DNA of 64,000 bases, from positions 1,490,181 to 1,554,180 of the forward strand of contig JADCRB010000024.1 of NCBI GenBank assembly GCA_021464245.1, written 5' to 3'. The notes below the pieces were generated by a model. The model ran no database searches, had not been told where the DNA came from, and saw only the letters and a list, made by a program, of their open reading frames with translations. The position numbers and the translations under genes are program-made. This document shows, in pieces, positions 47,615 through 60,782 of this stretch. Position 1 is the stretch's first letter; every line of letters starts with the position of its first letter. The DNA comes from Carallia brachiata (taxonomy: Eukaryota > Streptophyta > Magnoliopsida > Malpighiales > Rhizophoraceae).

Positions 47615-50600
47615 TCAAGATGTCCAATCTTCATCACTGCCTTGCGTATCCTACAAAAGATTGGCGATGGAAGAATGAGCAAAACCAGCTCCTCGATTAC
47701 ATCAAAGCTATTTTTAACAGATTTGATCCTCTTTAGCATAACAAATATCATCCTCAAGAACTCTCAAGTAAAATTAACGTTTTAATGGAGTTTCAGATTA
47801 AGAAGGGGCATGAGAATTGTCCTTATACTTTTACCTGCGATGAGCTTGACAATTCTTCAATGTCATCATCTTCAACCTGCAAGGATTCCTCCATAATGTT
47901 AACTAGCAATCTTAACAAAAGGAAGACCATCAAATCCTAGCACAACAGACAGGTTGAAATTGCAGATGCAGGCATAGATCAAAGCAATCATGTACCATCC
48001 TACTATTATATTGCCGCAAAAGGAAGCCGCATGAATGGTAAAAATCTGGACAGAGACATATCAAAACTCTCGGACTAGTCGATACCCTACATAAAAAGAC
48101 ACGGAACCCCAAATTTGGGCTTTTTGACAAATTTGCAATGAAATTCAATGCCATGCCAAAGTTGTCATAACCATCTCTTCAAATACCTCCCTGGAAGTGC
48201 ATTTTGATGTGTTCTGCCAAGTTAACCCATCTCTTTAGGGTCTTTCTATGCTACCATGTAATTCCAGCTGACAAACAGACACCATTTTAGGAATATAAAT
48301 ATATATTTCCATGGGCAAGATTCTGTCTCCTTATGACACCTTTAACCCATGAAAGAAGAAACAAAGAAGGCAGATTTTCAAATCCGCCTGACATGCGACA
48401 CCAACCCATCCTTGCTTATGTAAACAGGCACCTTATGATAAATTGGTAAGCCTGGGCAACATCTTTCAACATTAACTAGCATAGGAGTCTTTCTCAGAAG
48501 TTGCATTCACGAAGACAGGTTTGGTACAGAGAATTATACCAAAAGCAAAGCACCAAGATCTATAATTGAATAAAATATCAAAGATAATTTAACAGAAAGC
48601 TAAACAATCACTTTAGTAAGCAGTAAACCCTTCACTCTCTCTTTTACTAGCAAATACCCTTGCAAATACTATATAAAGCAACGAAATTAGCAATCACATA
48701 GAAGAACTGATCAAAGGCAAATGAAGAAGGGAACACACCACCAGCAATTATACTACCACATGACAACAGCAAAATGAGATATACCTCATATATCTTCTTC
48801 TTTGCCTTAGTTCCAGCTCCTGTAATAACACCATTATCAATTATCGGCAAAACTAGCTAAAGCATAAGTGTTCAAGCGTTTGGGAATGAGAATAATTTGC
48901 AGACATAATGATATAGACTAAAGCATAACAAGAACATCGTGACGAATTTTGGCAAAAAGAGCTCCATTTCTTATATATGAGTGCAGTAAAGAATGCATAG
49001 CAGCGGTGAGTGAAATGGGAGAAGCCTGTATAATGTTTACGGGCATGTAGAAGCACAGGGTTGCACATGGATTAGACTCGCATATGAAAATAAAGATATG
49101 CACAGGAGAGAGAGAGAGGAGAGAGAGACCAGCTCCTTTTTCCTCAGCCACTTTTCTGCTTTTCCTAGATCCTTTAGCCTGAAACAAGCAGAACCAGTCA
49201 GACAGCCAAGTATACCATTACTTAAACAAAAAGGCCTGCACAGCATGCCCTTTTATTGTCAGTTGCTCAATAATCAGTTTTTCCTCAAACAACACTGACA
49301 TTGGGGAGGAAACAAACAAAATTTGGGATTCAAAACTCACCCTCACCTGATCAATCTTCCTTTTTGAATCAGTATGCTGCAACTTCTGACCGGAAACTGG
49401 AAATATTAAGTGTAATTATATTTTTAAACCTCCCAAATGCAATCTTTTTCACAGAATACCAACTGGGAAGAAAAGAAACCTTTTGATGATGGGGATCTTC
49501 TTGAATTTCTCGGTACCTTCTGGGAAATAGAAAGAAACTATGAGACAATTGTAATTCTTCCTAAGAGGATTTTTTTTTAAATTTTTTATTTTAAGGTGGA
49601 GATGGTCTATCATCATGGGAAAGGGGGCTGGTCAGGGAGAAAACTGGGGATCGAACTCCATATCTTTTAATTAGAAGTCTCAACAGCCGACTATCCCACC
49701 TAAGATAGGTTGTCCCTAAAAGAATTTTTATGACTCATTTTTTACCCATTAATTCCATCTTCGTTTCCTCGTTTTATTGTTTCCCAATCTTTAAGTTTTG
49801 GGAGGTAGGCAAGAACTTAGGTTGGCTCGTATCTATGACTAGTTGAGGCCAAAATCCAAAAACATTCGAGAACATGATGGAATGGAAATTTTTAGATCAT
49901 CAATTCTCAAATTTTCCATGAACAAGCTTTTACTTTGGACGTTTTGAATGGGAAAAAAGGGCCACGAGTGCAAAGGTCAAGGAAATGTCTGAAAACTAGA
50001 TAATCTAGAAACCAACGTGTCCATTGAAAAAAATTCAATCTTTGCTAAGGTCATCCTCTAGTGGAGCCCAGGCATTGATTGGTCTTCCCAAAAAATAAAA
50101 AGGGTGTGCCAGTACACAAAGTTCCCATATTATGGGTTTTGAGGAAGGATTTAATGTACGTAGCCTTACTCCCATTTTCACAAAAAGGCTATTTTCTCGA
50201 CATGCACTCGTGACCTCTAGGTCTTTCCCATAAAATAACTCTACAAAATGTAAAGTTATCTTACACAAAGAGTGAAGTCTCCTCAGTTTACATCTTTTAT
50301 GGCTTTATAACAAAAATCTGTTTATTATAAGACATACAATAAATTCTTTGTTTTCTCATAAGTCTCCCGAGCCACAAAACAAAAAATTTGCATGCATCAT
50401 AAATAATTTATTAAACTGAATAGTCGGTTAGTGGCTGTGACTCCTTTCATATCATGCGAAATTTGCTTTCAGCCGCCAACACCCTCTAGTTAATGCTGCT
50501 CAACAACCACTGGAGCCGTTGCAAGTTATTCCCAAATTAAACAAAAAGATACCGTAACTGTGGAATAGCATTCTTGCATAAATGAAGTTTAACCACCCAG

Positions 50601-53052
50601 CACTTATTTAAAATGTGAGGCACATTACCTTTTCTTCCACTGTCTTTTCCTCCACTTTCTTGAAAAGTGTAGATATGGTTGTTTGAACAAGTGAACCATG
50701 ATCGTTCTGTGAGTCTTTCTTAGACGTCATTAATGAACCAGCAGAACCTGAGAGCCTATTTGACCCAGTCCCTGTTATAGCAGATGCTTGAATTTGTTCT
50801 GGAACGTCTTCCCCTCCATCTTCGCTACCAATGTCAACAACTGCAGCAGTAGCATTAGACTTTACCTACAGATCAGCAAATTAAATAGTTGGCTGAGGGC
50901 TTATCAGACATATAAAAAAAAAATATGGTCAATATAGCATCGTGTCTGCAAGTGTCAGGACTCGGGAGATCTGTTGACTAGTAGTAGATAGTTTTGGTAG
51001 AAGAATGTGACATTGGTTAGTTTGTTCTCCTACAGTACTTGCAAGTCTAGCACAGAGCATCAAACAGTTTTACACAAGATAGGGGTGATGATAAAGAATT
51101 TTGTGATAATGAGGAAACAAAGAAAAAATTAAAAGATAAAACTGAACTTAACAGTACTTTTTCTAGCGAAAATTTGAATTGTTTGCCTACTTTTCTTCCT
51201 TCTTCTTCCTCCTCAGGGGTATCAGCATCACTTGGAGTTGAATCATCCCCAGAAGAAATCTCCGTAAACCTGATGCAACAAATGCCTGGATATATAATAA
51301 ACTTCTGAAATATTAAGATGCACTGTTAACTCAAACTAAATGAAAGGTACAATCTTAAACACCACAATTTTAGGAAGGGCAAAACCAGGGATACGAGGAA
51401 GTGAATTTTTCTGTTCGCCGGGGGGGAAGGGGGAAGGGGGAACAGAAGAGTGTATTATGTTACTAGCAAATGCAATACAAAAAATCACAGAGGAGAAAAC
51501 AGTAATACTATTCTGAATGATCAGCGAACAATCTCTCAAGTCCTATCTTTGACCGTGATTTGGAAATTTAGGCTTAGAAGTCAACATGAGATGGACACAA
51601 AAGATCTCCCTCTTATAAGCTTCCACCATAGTGATAAATTGCTGTCCAAACCCATTTCAACTCTCTCTTTGTACAAATGTAATTTTTAAGAACAACCAAG
51701 AGAAGCTGCATATTTTTAAAAACCATCTTCTTCCCTTGAAATACAACCAGCTCATAAAGCCTATTGTTCCTTAAGTGTTGGACACAACCATTACTCATTA
51801 GAAGAATAAGACCAGGGGAATCTATATGGTTACTTCAAAAGACAAAGTGAACAATAAGGCTCGTGTTAGAGCCATTGGATATCTCAAAACATTTGGATTT
51901 TTGTGCTAGCTATATAAAATGTACTATAGGAAAGTTAAGCCAGTACTTGAATGTTTTGCTAGCAGTTCTCTCAGAGTGTCGAAGAGGCACAGCTTCCTTC
52001 ACATTTTTCAAATTGCTAAGATCATCTGATGATTCATTTTCAATCTCAGTTTCAGGGGACTCTTCCTCTACAACTTTCCTTCCACTTTTCTGAATAACTT
52101 CCTTTGTAGCAGATGCTGCACCAGCTCCACCTTGAAAGTCATAATCCGCGCATTGACCCTGATGTCAGCAGCGGATTAAAGAAAGCGGTTATTCATTATA
52201 TCGTTGCCATTTTCACCATATTTTATAAAGCTCTTATCTCCAATTGGAAGAAAAACCAAAGCCAGACAAGACTAAAAAAATAAGAGAAACCAACCTCAAA
52301 CAGCTCCTTAGGCAAATCAAGCCGAGCCTCTTCTGGGTTGTCTTCTTTTCTTCCAATCCACCATGCTTCAGAAAACACAATCTGAAAAACATCACAAAAC
52401 GCAACCAATGCGCAACAGTGCAACCCATTGGCAATCATTAGTTAGTGAATGAGGAAGAGAATAAAGGAAAATAAACGACATGAAGAAGGGAAGCAACCAT
52501 GTTATCGAAGTAATCCTCACACATGACATTCTTGCCGCCTTTCGAGAAATGCAGACTCAAATATCTGTTCTTCGGGTAGACAATTGTCCCAAACAACTTC
52601 ATTTGACCCTAACAAACGTACTATGTTGTCAATTTCCCAAACATAAACATAGTATTGGTGGCATATGAAACTACGCAAAAAAGTATTTGTAATAGGGCGA
52701 AAACCTGGGGGAAATTGAGGTAGAGAATGGGATTCTTGGAGCCCAAGTTCTGGAGATCGCCGATTTGGCCGGCGCCGGAAATGGGAGCGAGGAGGCCGGG
52801 AAATGAGAAGAGGAAACGGTTCTTTCTCTGAGATTTCCGGATAATATCTTTGCCGTGATGCTTTAAAACCGTCCTGGACGGAGCGAGCGGAGAAAGGGGC
52901 TTCGCCGGAGTCGTCGAGAGTAGGCTATTGGAGAATGCCAGCTTCTTCAGCCTCTTGCGCTCCACCGCCTCGGGGTTTTGCTGCTTTTGCTTCCCATTAT
53001 CATCTTCTTCTTCTTCTTCGAATTTCGCCTTCGACGACGACGGTCGCACCAT
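47615..53052 (-). CDS. RHL1: RHL1 (ROOT HAIRLESS 1), DNA topoisomerase VI complex subunit
   Basis: DNA-binding nuclear protein that works with plant topoisomerase VI in endoreduplication. Exons on the minus strand: 52705-53052, 52498-52608, 52295-52381, 51947-52158, 51191-51269, 50629-50865, 49480-49519, 49347-49396, 49130-49178, 48785-48819, 47835-47876, 47615-47650. Total 1326 nt (441 aa), in frame. Exon 1 contains the family signature VLKHHGKDIIRKSQRKNRFL and LLAPISGAGQIGDL, and exon 3 contains SEAWWIGRKEDNPEEARLD. The C-terminal part is low complexity: acidic and Ser-rich, then basic (KGSRKSRK, TKAKKK), then an acidic tail ending DEDWTS. Six tiny 3' exons (35-50 nt) were placed by splice sites and frame; a 12-codon last exon is unusual. 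The N-terminal half is certain and the tail exon chain is likely. Confidence 0.9.
49571..49714 (-). mobile_element. Candidate tRNA-derived SINE in an RHL1 intron
   Basis: On the minus strand a tRNA-like head has a B-box-like GGAGTTCGATCCCC with GGATAGTCGGCTG upstream as a possible A box. The plus strand starts with a T run (poly(A) side). Flanks CCTAAGAGGATTTTT (from 49560) and CCTAAAAGAATTTTT (from 49715) are a plausible 15-bp target duplicate with two mismatches. It lies in the intron between the 50629-50865 and 49480-49519 exons, in the sense direction of RHL1. Confidence 0.5.
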
Positions 53053-54849
53053 GTCTCCGCCGGGGCAAAACAAGAAAAAACTCCAGCCGTTTCCGTCTCC
53101 GGTGATCTTATAGATTATTTGTTTGTATTGTACGACGTCGCTGCGGCATCTCCATCGTGGCAATGGCAGCTCAACTAAATAAATCATCATAAAATTAAAG
53201 TATTAAAATTAATTAATTCATTAACTAATCAATCATTAGCTAATCTCAAATGTTTATTTATCATTGTAAAAGATAACAAGTTGATTGACAAATAAAAAGA
53301 ATAAAGGAATGTGGAAAAAAAAATAAAACAAATAAAATACTGAAGAAGAAGCTTGACGACAAAATTGCATCCTTAAAAGCAATGAGATAATGGTTAATTT
53401 GGATTTTGAGAGGCAATTAAGAAGAATAGGACACTAATGAGAGGTAAAAAATATAATTAAATCGATTTAATTGGCTGTAAGTTTGCTGTTTGCTGCTGAC
53501 TCTAACATAACTAGAAACAAAAAAAAAATACATAAAAATAAAATAAAAAATAAGAATAAATGTAGTAAGAGAAGATTGTAAAATTATAGTTATAATATTA
53601 TTGAATATCAATTATTTTTTATATTTAAAACAAATTATAGTTAATAATATCTTATATTTTATTTATTTTTTTTGTCAGCTAATTTAATAGTTAGAAGCAA
53701 GGTTGTCAGAATCGGACCGGTTATCGAATCGAAAACATTAGTGGGTCAAGGTTCAACTGGTTGAACCGGTCGAACCGGTATTTGAACCTGTATTTAATAA
53801 TATATATGTGTATAAAAGTAATTATAAAAATAATATTTATAAATAGTAATTAAATATTAATTTTTTTAATTTTAAGGATGAAATTGAAATTTTAATAGAT
53901 TTAAGACTAAATTGAACTTTTAAATTAAAGTTAATGTTTAAATTATAATTTAAATAACATTTGGGGTCAAATTGTAATTTATGAATTTTTTAATTTTATT
54001 GGACCGATTCAACCGGTCCGGTTTTTACCGGTTTTTACCGGTTCTTGACCGATTTTTTCCAGTTTTTACCGGTCCGAGTCACCCTTCAAAATTTACCAAA
54101 ACCGGCCCGGACCACCGACCGGTCCCCAGTTCAACTGGTCTGACTGACCAGTCCGGTCCGGTTCTGACAACAATAGTTAGAAGAATTATTCTAAAAAATA
54201 AAAAATGAGACTGTAAACTACATACGAGAATTTGAACACTTCTCTAACTGTTTACTCTAATTACTCGAAACTATTCCCGCACTCATGTCCTAAATTTTCT
54301 ATATGCTAAATTCGGTTGTTAATAAGATAAACATCCACGTGTTTATTTCATAGAAATAATCTAAATTTTAACTCTAATATAAGTGTAATAAAGATAATTA
54401 CAACTGTCAGTGAATATAATAAAAATAATATTTTCAGACAGATACGAGATCAATCCTTTTCGATATCAATTTTCGAGACTAAAATCATTACGTTAATAAT
54501 ATCATATTAGTAACGGTTAGGAAAATTCACGATATGGCAATATATATATTTTTTTTAAAGTGCCATTTTACAGCCAATTTATTAAATTCAAAACAGATTT
54601 TGTAGTGTTAATATGAATTAAAATTAAAGTTGATTTGGTTGTCTGAGCGTTTTGATCACGAGGAGCCTTAATAGGGATACTGATAGATAGGAAGCTGGTT
54701 TAGAGGGAGAATCGTTGGAGAGACGATGAAGCGTCGGTTATTGTTGTTGTTGTTGTTGTGATGTTGCGGCTGCCCTGCTACTTAAAATGCAGCAGCAGCA
54801 GCAGCAGCAGCAGCAAGTGTAAAAGAAGCTCGTCGGCCGGCCAAAGAAA
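53053..54849. other. Divergent intergenic region between RHL1 and PARC6
   Basis: The two genes are head to head with about 1.8 kb between their start codons. It holds both promoters (no clear TATA box read), a MITE at 53698-54171, and the upstream ORFs of PARC6 near its 3' end. Confidence 0.6.
53698..54171. mobile_element. GC-ended MITE with 12-bp flanking direct repeats
   Basis: Terminal inverted repeats TTGTCAGAATCGGACCGG (from 53703) and its inverse at 54153-54170 differ at one or two bases. Both ends are rich in ACCGGT words and the middle is AT-rich. Flanked by AATAGTTAGAAG at 53686-53697 and 54172-54183. 474 bp, no coding capacity. Confidence 0.8.
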
Positions 54850-54868
54850 ATGGCAGTGGCTCACTTGA
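54726..54868 (+). promoter_or_regulatory. Three short upstream ORFs in the PARC6 5' region
   Basis: uORF1 at 54726-54761 (MKRR followed by seven Leu) is encoded by a TTG microsatellite. uORF2 at 54761-54868 starts inside the stop of uORF1 (TGATG), has a Ser run, and overlaps the PARC6 ATG at 54850. uORF3 at 54787-54822 (Met, eight CAG plus one CAA Gln codons, Val, stop) lies in the frame of the main ORF. They act only if transcription starts upstream of 54726, which the sequence does not settle. Confidence 0.5.
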
Positions 54869-57800
54869 ATCTGACACCGATTCTTCCTCCTCCTCCTCCG
54901 CCTCCTCTTGTTGCTTATGTTTCTACTTTTTCTTCTTGTAATTGTTGTTCTGTTTGTCGGAATCGGAAAGGCGGTTGTAAAGGAGGAGGAGGTGGTGGTG
55001 GATGGAATTCGGTTGTAATTGGTTTAGGAAAAGGCAGTGGAATCGGCGTTTCTAGTTGCGGCTGTGTTTCTAGGGTTTTCGGGAAGAGATCGAGCTTCGG
55101 TGGTGTCCGACGCTGGGTTTTGAATGCCACCGATACTCGTCGTCGTCTTCTAGACAATGCTCCTCCTCCTCCTCCGACCACCACCTCCTCCTCCACCGCT
55201 ACTACTACCGTTGATGTTCCGCTCACTTGTTACCAGGTAGCTGCCTACAATCTCTCTCTCTCTCTCTCTCTCTCTGTGAGTATTTGTGTGCAATGCGCTC
55301 ATATTTTTGTGGCTATGTTCATGCTGATGGATTGGGTGCTGCTGTGGGGGTTGGGGGGGATAATATGAAATTTAAAGGAAAACTTGAAAAATTTGGCGAT
55401 CAAAAAGCTGCAGATGCTCAGAATAGTTGCAGAACATTTGGAAACTAAACCTCTACTCAGAATAGGTGCTATTATGGACATCTCCAGTTCTAGATAAACT
55501 AGTCGGTTGGAATTTGGTCAAGTATTTTGCAGGAATGTGTGAAATCAGTGCCTAGAGTGCTTGTGATTTTGGTTTTATGCCAATCAAGTTGATCATGGTC
55601 TTTTTCGGTTTCCCACCTGCATTCAATTGAACAATATTGCAGCTAGTTGGTGTACATGATCAAGCAGAAAAAGATGAGATAGTTAAGTCCGTGATGCAGT
55701 TGAAATGTGCTGAGCTAGAAGAGGGTTATACGATGGATGCTATTGTATCACGCCAGGTAGGGACTTGGGAGTGGAACTTTCTCGCTATGCAGGTGAAGGG
55801 GAAAGGGACTTTGGATATGATTGGCTTATTGTGTTCTGCTCTAATTTGCAGGAACTTCTGATGGATGTGAGGGATAAGCTCCTTTTTGAGCCAGAATATG
55901 CTGGGAATGTGAGGGAGAAGATACCCCCTAAGTCTTCTCTCCAAATTCCTTGGGCCTGGTTGCCTGGTGCTCTTTGCCTGCTTCAAGAGGTACAAGTTTG
56001 TAGTATTTTACTTGTTCTTTGCTAATGTTATGCTTTTAGAACTGATGGACCAGCTTTAGCAGACAACTTGAATTTTCTGATATTCAAGGTGCATCCTGTT
56101 GTTAGGAGTCATTAGTTTGATTTGGCTTTACTTATTCATTTTCACATTTCTGATGCAATATTATCATCCTCTGAAATCAATTTATTCGTGTGATTGTTGT
56201 GATTGTCCAAATTTGGAACATTTTGACATAACTCAAACTTTGCTACTTGGAGTTGTTTTTGTTCTTACTGAACATTATAATGGGATATACTTTCTCCGCT
56301 TCAGGTTGGAGAAGAAAAGCTGGTGCTTGATATTGGCCGTGCATCTCTCCAGAAGCCAGATGCTAAGCCCTATATTCACGACTTGCTTCTTTCAATGGCA
56401 TTGGCAGAGGTAAGACACATCAGAAAAGAGGCCAGGTAGTCGTTGCAATTCTACACTCGCAGCCTTGTTATGCCTACTTTTCTTAAAATAGGTGCTTTCT
56501 TGAAGTGTGCAATAGCGAAGAGTAGTCTTGAGAAGAACAAGGTGTCCATTGGATTTGAAGCTCTTGCTCGGGCTCAGTGTCTTCTCAGGAGTAAAACTTC
56601 TCTTGGCAAATTGGCATTGCTATCTCAGGTAATGATTATTCTGTACTTCTCCTCATCCTTTTTCTATCGTGGGTACATGTCCTCCGTTGCTTGTGGCAAA
56701 GATGGTGCTTGTGCCTAAGCAGGTGGTTGTACTAAAAGCATCTTAAATTTTTCATTCCTTTCTTTATGATGTTGGAGGAATAAATATCTTGGGGGATCAT
56801 ATCTGGTATAAATTTTAGAAGATGAATGAATGCATACGGGTGCTAAAAACGTTGGAAATATCATGAAAACTCAATGTCAACATTGTCTCTTGCTGCATAG
56901 TTTTTCTCATTGCTTCCAGTATGCTGCAAAGTTCTTGGCCTTGGTTTTCAGATAGAAGAATCTCTGGAGGAGCTTGCACCTGCTTGCACGTTGGAATTGT
57001 TAGGCATGCCCCATTCCCCTGAAAATGCTGAACGGAGATCAGGAGCAATTGCTGCATTGCGTGAATTGCTCAGGCAAGGCCTTGATGTGGAAACCTCATG
57101 CAGGGTCCAAGATTGGCCATGTTTCCTGAGCCAAGCACTTAGTAGGCTGATGGCTAAAGAAATAGTTGATCTTCTTCCCTGGGATGATTTGGCCCTTGCT
57201 CGGAAGAATAAGAAATCGCTTGGATCACAGAATCAGAGGGTCGTGGTTGACTTTAATTGTTTTTATGTGGCACTAATAGCTCATGTTGCTCTTGGTTTTT
57301 CGAACAAGCAAACAGAACTGGTAAATTCTTGAAGAATGCTTCTAGTTTGGAATTTAAAATTTGAGCTTTTATTATTTAGATTTGATGGAACAGTTCTATG
57401 ACCTGCCTGTCTGATGCAAGTCTTCCTGCCGTGTTGTAGATCCAGAGGGCGAAAATTATATGTGAGTGTCTGATGGCATCAGAAAATATTGATCTGAAAT
57501 TTGAGGAGGCTTTTTGCTCGTTTCTTCTTGGCCAGGTGTATTTTCCTTTTATTTTTGATATCCAATGTGTTTTAGCATTTTTGGGAAATGATATCTTGGT
57601 TGTCTAGTTTCTTTCGTTGTCCTTCCCCCTACAATTTCTTCCCTCCACTCTTCTCTAGCTGTCCTTGATTAGTTTTGATTAGCTGGCTATAGCATTTTTG
57701 GATTACAACACTTTGGTGACTTTGTATCTTGATGTTCAGGGCAATGAGGCTGAGGCTATTGAAAAGCTTCAACAGCTAGAGTTAAATTCAAATCCTGCTG

Positions 57801-60782
57801 GAAGAAGTTTAGTCCCTGTGAAGGAGCCAAAAGATGCTTCTGGTGTAAGACCATCATTGGTATGCACTTCTCTATTAACAAATGCTGTCTAAGGCAGTTT
57901 TGGACTTTGGTCCTTCTCTTATTTTTGTTCCACATGTTTCCTCCTTTTATACGATGAAACTGCATGCATGTTCTTATTCTATGTTACTTTGTTTGTTTAT
58001 GTTTGCCGATGATCTCTTTGCTCCATGTTGTCCTTTGTTCGTATGGTTTCCCTATGAGCTAGGCTAGTTGGTTCCTTTGTTTTGTTCTGGGTTATCCTTT
58101 CTAGTGTTCCCATTTATTTGGTAACTAGCTCAAGTATTATATTACGCGCAGCCTTATATGGTGAACATACATTTAGAGCAACTATCTTAAGCCTTTGATT
58201 AGTTGCTTTTCTAAGGGGGCATTTGAAATCTGTTCTATTCATGATGGATTTACGTGTAAGAGAGGTTATTCGTGTGGCTGAGTTCCAAATTGGTAAGAAA
58301 GGGGCGTGTTGATGGGACATTATGATGATCCCAAAAAAAAAAAGATAGCACTGGCTTTGCAATTAAGTGATGATGCATGGTGCTGACTTTGCATAATGCT
58401 TTGTGATTATCTTGCACGAGTAACACCTTACCTAGTTTCCTTTTGTGTACACTAGTTAACTTGTGCTGCATGGCATAAATTGAAGGAAAACTACATGTTT
58501 TTATTTGGGGAATTTCCTGTTAGGAAACTGTGATATCCTCGTCTATTTTTCTTATGGTAATTTCCATCAGTGACCATGCTACTCCTTAATATCATTATTT
58601 TATGGCCTCGCAATGATTTTAATACAAGCAACATAATTCAATAAGGTTGTCCACGTATGATACTGATGGTGCTTTTGGCGCTGCTTTTCCCTTAACAATT
58701 ATCAGTCTTGATTGCCTCTGTTCTTGATGCTTTTTTTTTTGGTTGAACATTTGCAATTTCTCATGTCAGAATGCCTGCTGAACTTGACCAGGAAACATGG
58801 GTGAAGGAAGCGGTGCTTGTTGTCTTTTCAGATACCAGAGATTGTTCACCATCCCTGGTGCGAATCATTATGTTAAAGTGTGAATAAGTATGAATATTTT
58901 TAGCAGGAGTTGATGCTTACAAACATTCACTTGCACAGGCCAATTTTTTTAGTGGCGAAAGGAGAACATCTGTGAGCAGGAAAAGTAAGGTACATTCCTC
59001 ACAAAACAATCCCACTGTTGCCCGCAGATCACCGTCTGATATTGCCATGAAAAGAATGGATTTTGGGGAATCAATTCCATATATGAACTCCTCTCAACAC
59101 CTTGGTTCTGCCGCTAAGCAGTTGACACCAACTGATTTGCAAAGATCTTTGATCTTAGGCAAGAGTGAGACTGGGAACAATGTTGGTGAACCGTCTGTTC
59201 AATTGAAAAGGAAGCTTGGGGCACAAAATACTAGAGCTTGGGAAAGTTTGTTGGCCCGTGGGGATGCAGTAGGAAAGATACTTTCTGCTGTAATGCTGGG
59301 TTGTTTGGCATTGTTTACCTTTAAGCTTTCAAGAAAAGTAAGGATTGCATCTGAATTGGTGTCCATTAGACCAAACACAGAAGTCAGCTCCTTTGCCCGT
59401 AGAGCAGATTCTTCTCTTGACCATGCCATAGGGCCTGCGTACACAAGAGGAAGTAGTATTGCTGTCAGAATGAAGAAATTGTTGGCACTGATTAAAATGC
59501 ATTTCAGGAACCAAACAGACCCCAAACAATTGCAAAGTTTAGGACTCACCACCAGGATGCCATCTTCTATGACTACTGTATCTAGGAAGGAGATGCCTAT
59601 TGAAGAAGCAGAAGCACTTGTGAAGCAATGGCAAACAATCAAAGCTGAAGCTCTGGGCTCAAGCCATCATGTTCATAGCCTCGTGGAAGTCCTCGATGAG
59701 TCGATGCTTGCTCAGGTAAGACACACAGGTAGTAATTATTATCATTGACTAGTGATGTTATCCATTGAGATTATAGGTGACCCGCTTGATGGGAAGATCA
59801 AACCTTATAAGTGACATTTCAAAAAGCCAATGGAAATTGATTAGTGCAGTTGTAACCATCTGACAAGAAAATTATCCCCTACTGGGAAAGGAGGTAGTTG
59901 ACCGCTGCTGTTCTTGTGTCGTAGTTTCTGTCCAAAGATAAAGATTCAGCTTTTAGTTTCGCCATTGTTTCAGTCAATGGTATGACCCCAAATGTAAAAA
60001 TATATACAAACACAGGCAAATTCATGGTGCGAGTCTGTGTGAGAGAGAGAGAGAGAGAGATACAGAAACAAGATGTGTGTGTGTGACAGAGAGTTGTAAG
60101 CTGGGAAATTTGAGAATAAGTGCTGATGTATTTCTCTGTTGCAAAAGTTTGAAGGTTTCTGTGCCGTGATACAGTCTTATTTCCATGTGAGAATTGCATT
60201 TGCAGAATTTGAAATATTGATTCTTTTCCTACATGTTGAAGTTTGTGACAAATTATTGAATCTGTTCTTTTTTTTTTTTTAATTAACAGTGGCAGGCTTT
60301 GGCCGATGCAGCAAAAACCAGGTCTTGCTATTGGCGATTTGTGTTGCTGCGATTATCTGTGCTACAGGCTGACATTCTACCAGTAGGATATGGCATGGAA
60401 ATGGCAGAGATTGAAGCTCTCATTGAAGAAGCAGCTGAGCTTGTTGATGAATCCCAGCAAAAGAAACCCAACTATTACAGGTGAGGAAGTCCTTGCTGTC
60501 ATTGCATCCTGCGTTTGCTACAAATTTTGTGTTATTGAAAATTAAAAATAAGTCTAAATTTTCTATACCTAGGTATCAAGAATGGCTAGATTATTTCAAA
60601 GCAAACCCCCAGCCTTTTCTCTGCATGAAGTTTAGGAACGCCATTTATTCTCATTTATGGATGATTTATGTTACATGCATCTGATTAATTTATGCAGCAC
60701 CTACAAAGTTCACTATGTTCTAAAAAGGCAAGATGGTGGATCATGGAGGTTTTGTGACTGCGATATTCGAGTACCATCGTGA
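54850..60782 (+). CDS. CDP1: PARC6/CDP1, plastid division site positioning protein (ARC6 paralogue)
   Basis: Inner-envelope chloroplast protein that helps place the FtsZ division ring. Exons: 54850-55236, 55643-55756, 55852-55989, 56305-56409, 56506-56628, 56952-57320, 57440-57535, 57740-57859, 58792-58857, 58939-59715, 60290-60480, 60698-60782. They sum to 2571 nt (856 aa; about 820 in Arabidopsis), in frame. The N-terminus is a Pro/Gly/Ser/Thr-rich transit peptide. A degenerate J-like region follows (EQAEKDE-type HDQAEKDEIVKSV), then conserved IPWAWLPGALCLLQE and QDWPCFLSQALSRL. One membrane segment lies at about residues 619-636 (ILSAVMLGCLALFTFKL). The C-terminal domain has EEAEALVKQWQTIKAEALG and SCYWRFVLLRL, as in ARC6/PARC6. 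Confidence 0.95.
55246..55276. repeat. CT microsatellite in PARC6 intron 1
   Basis: A (TC)n run directly after the first PARC6 donor site. Confidence 0.9.

Noticed and set aside
49600..49700. A tRNA gene suggested by the GTTCGATCC-like motif
   Set aside because: No acceptor stem pairing or complete cloverleaf was seen; a SINE head fits better.
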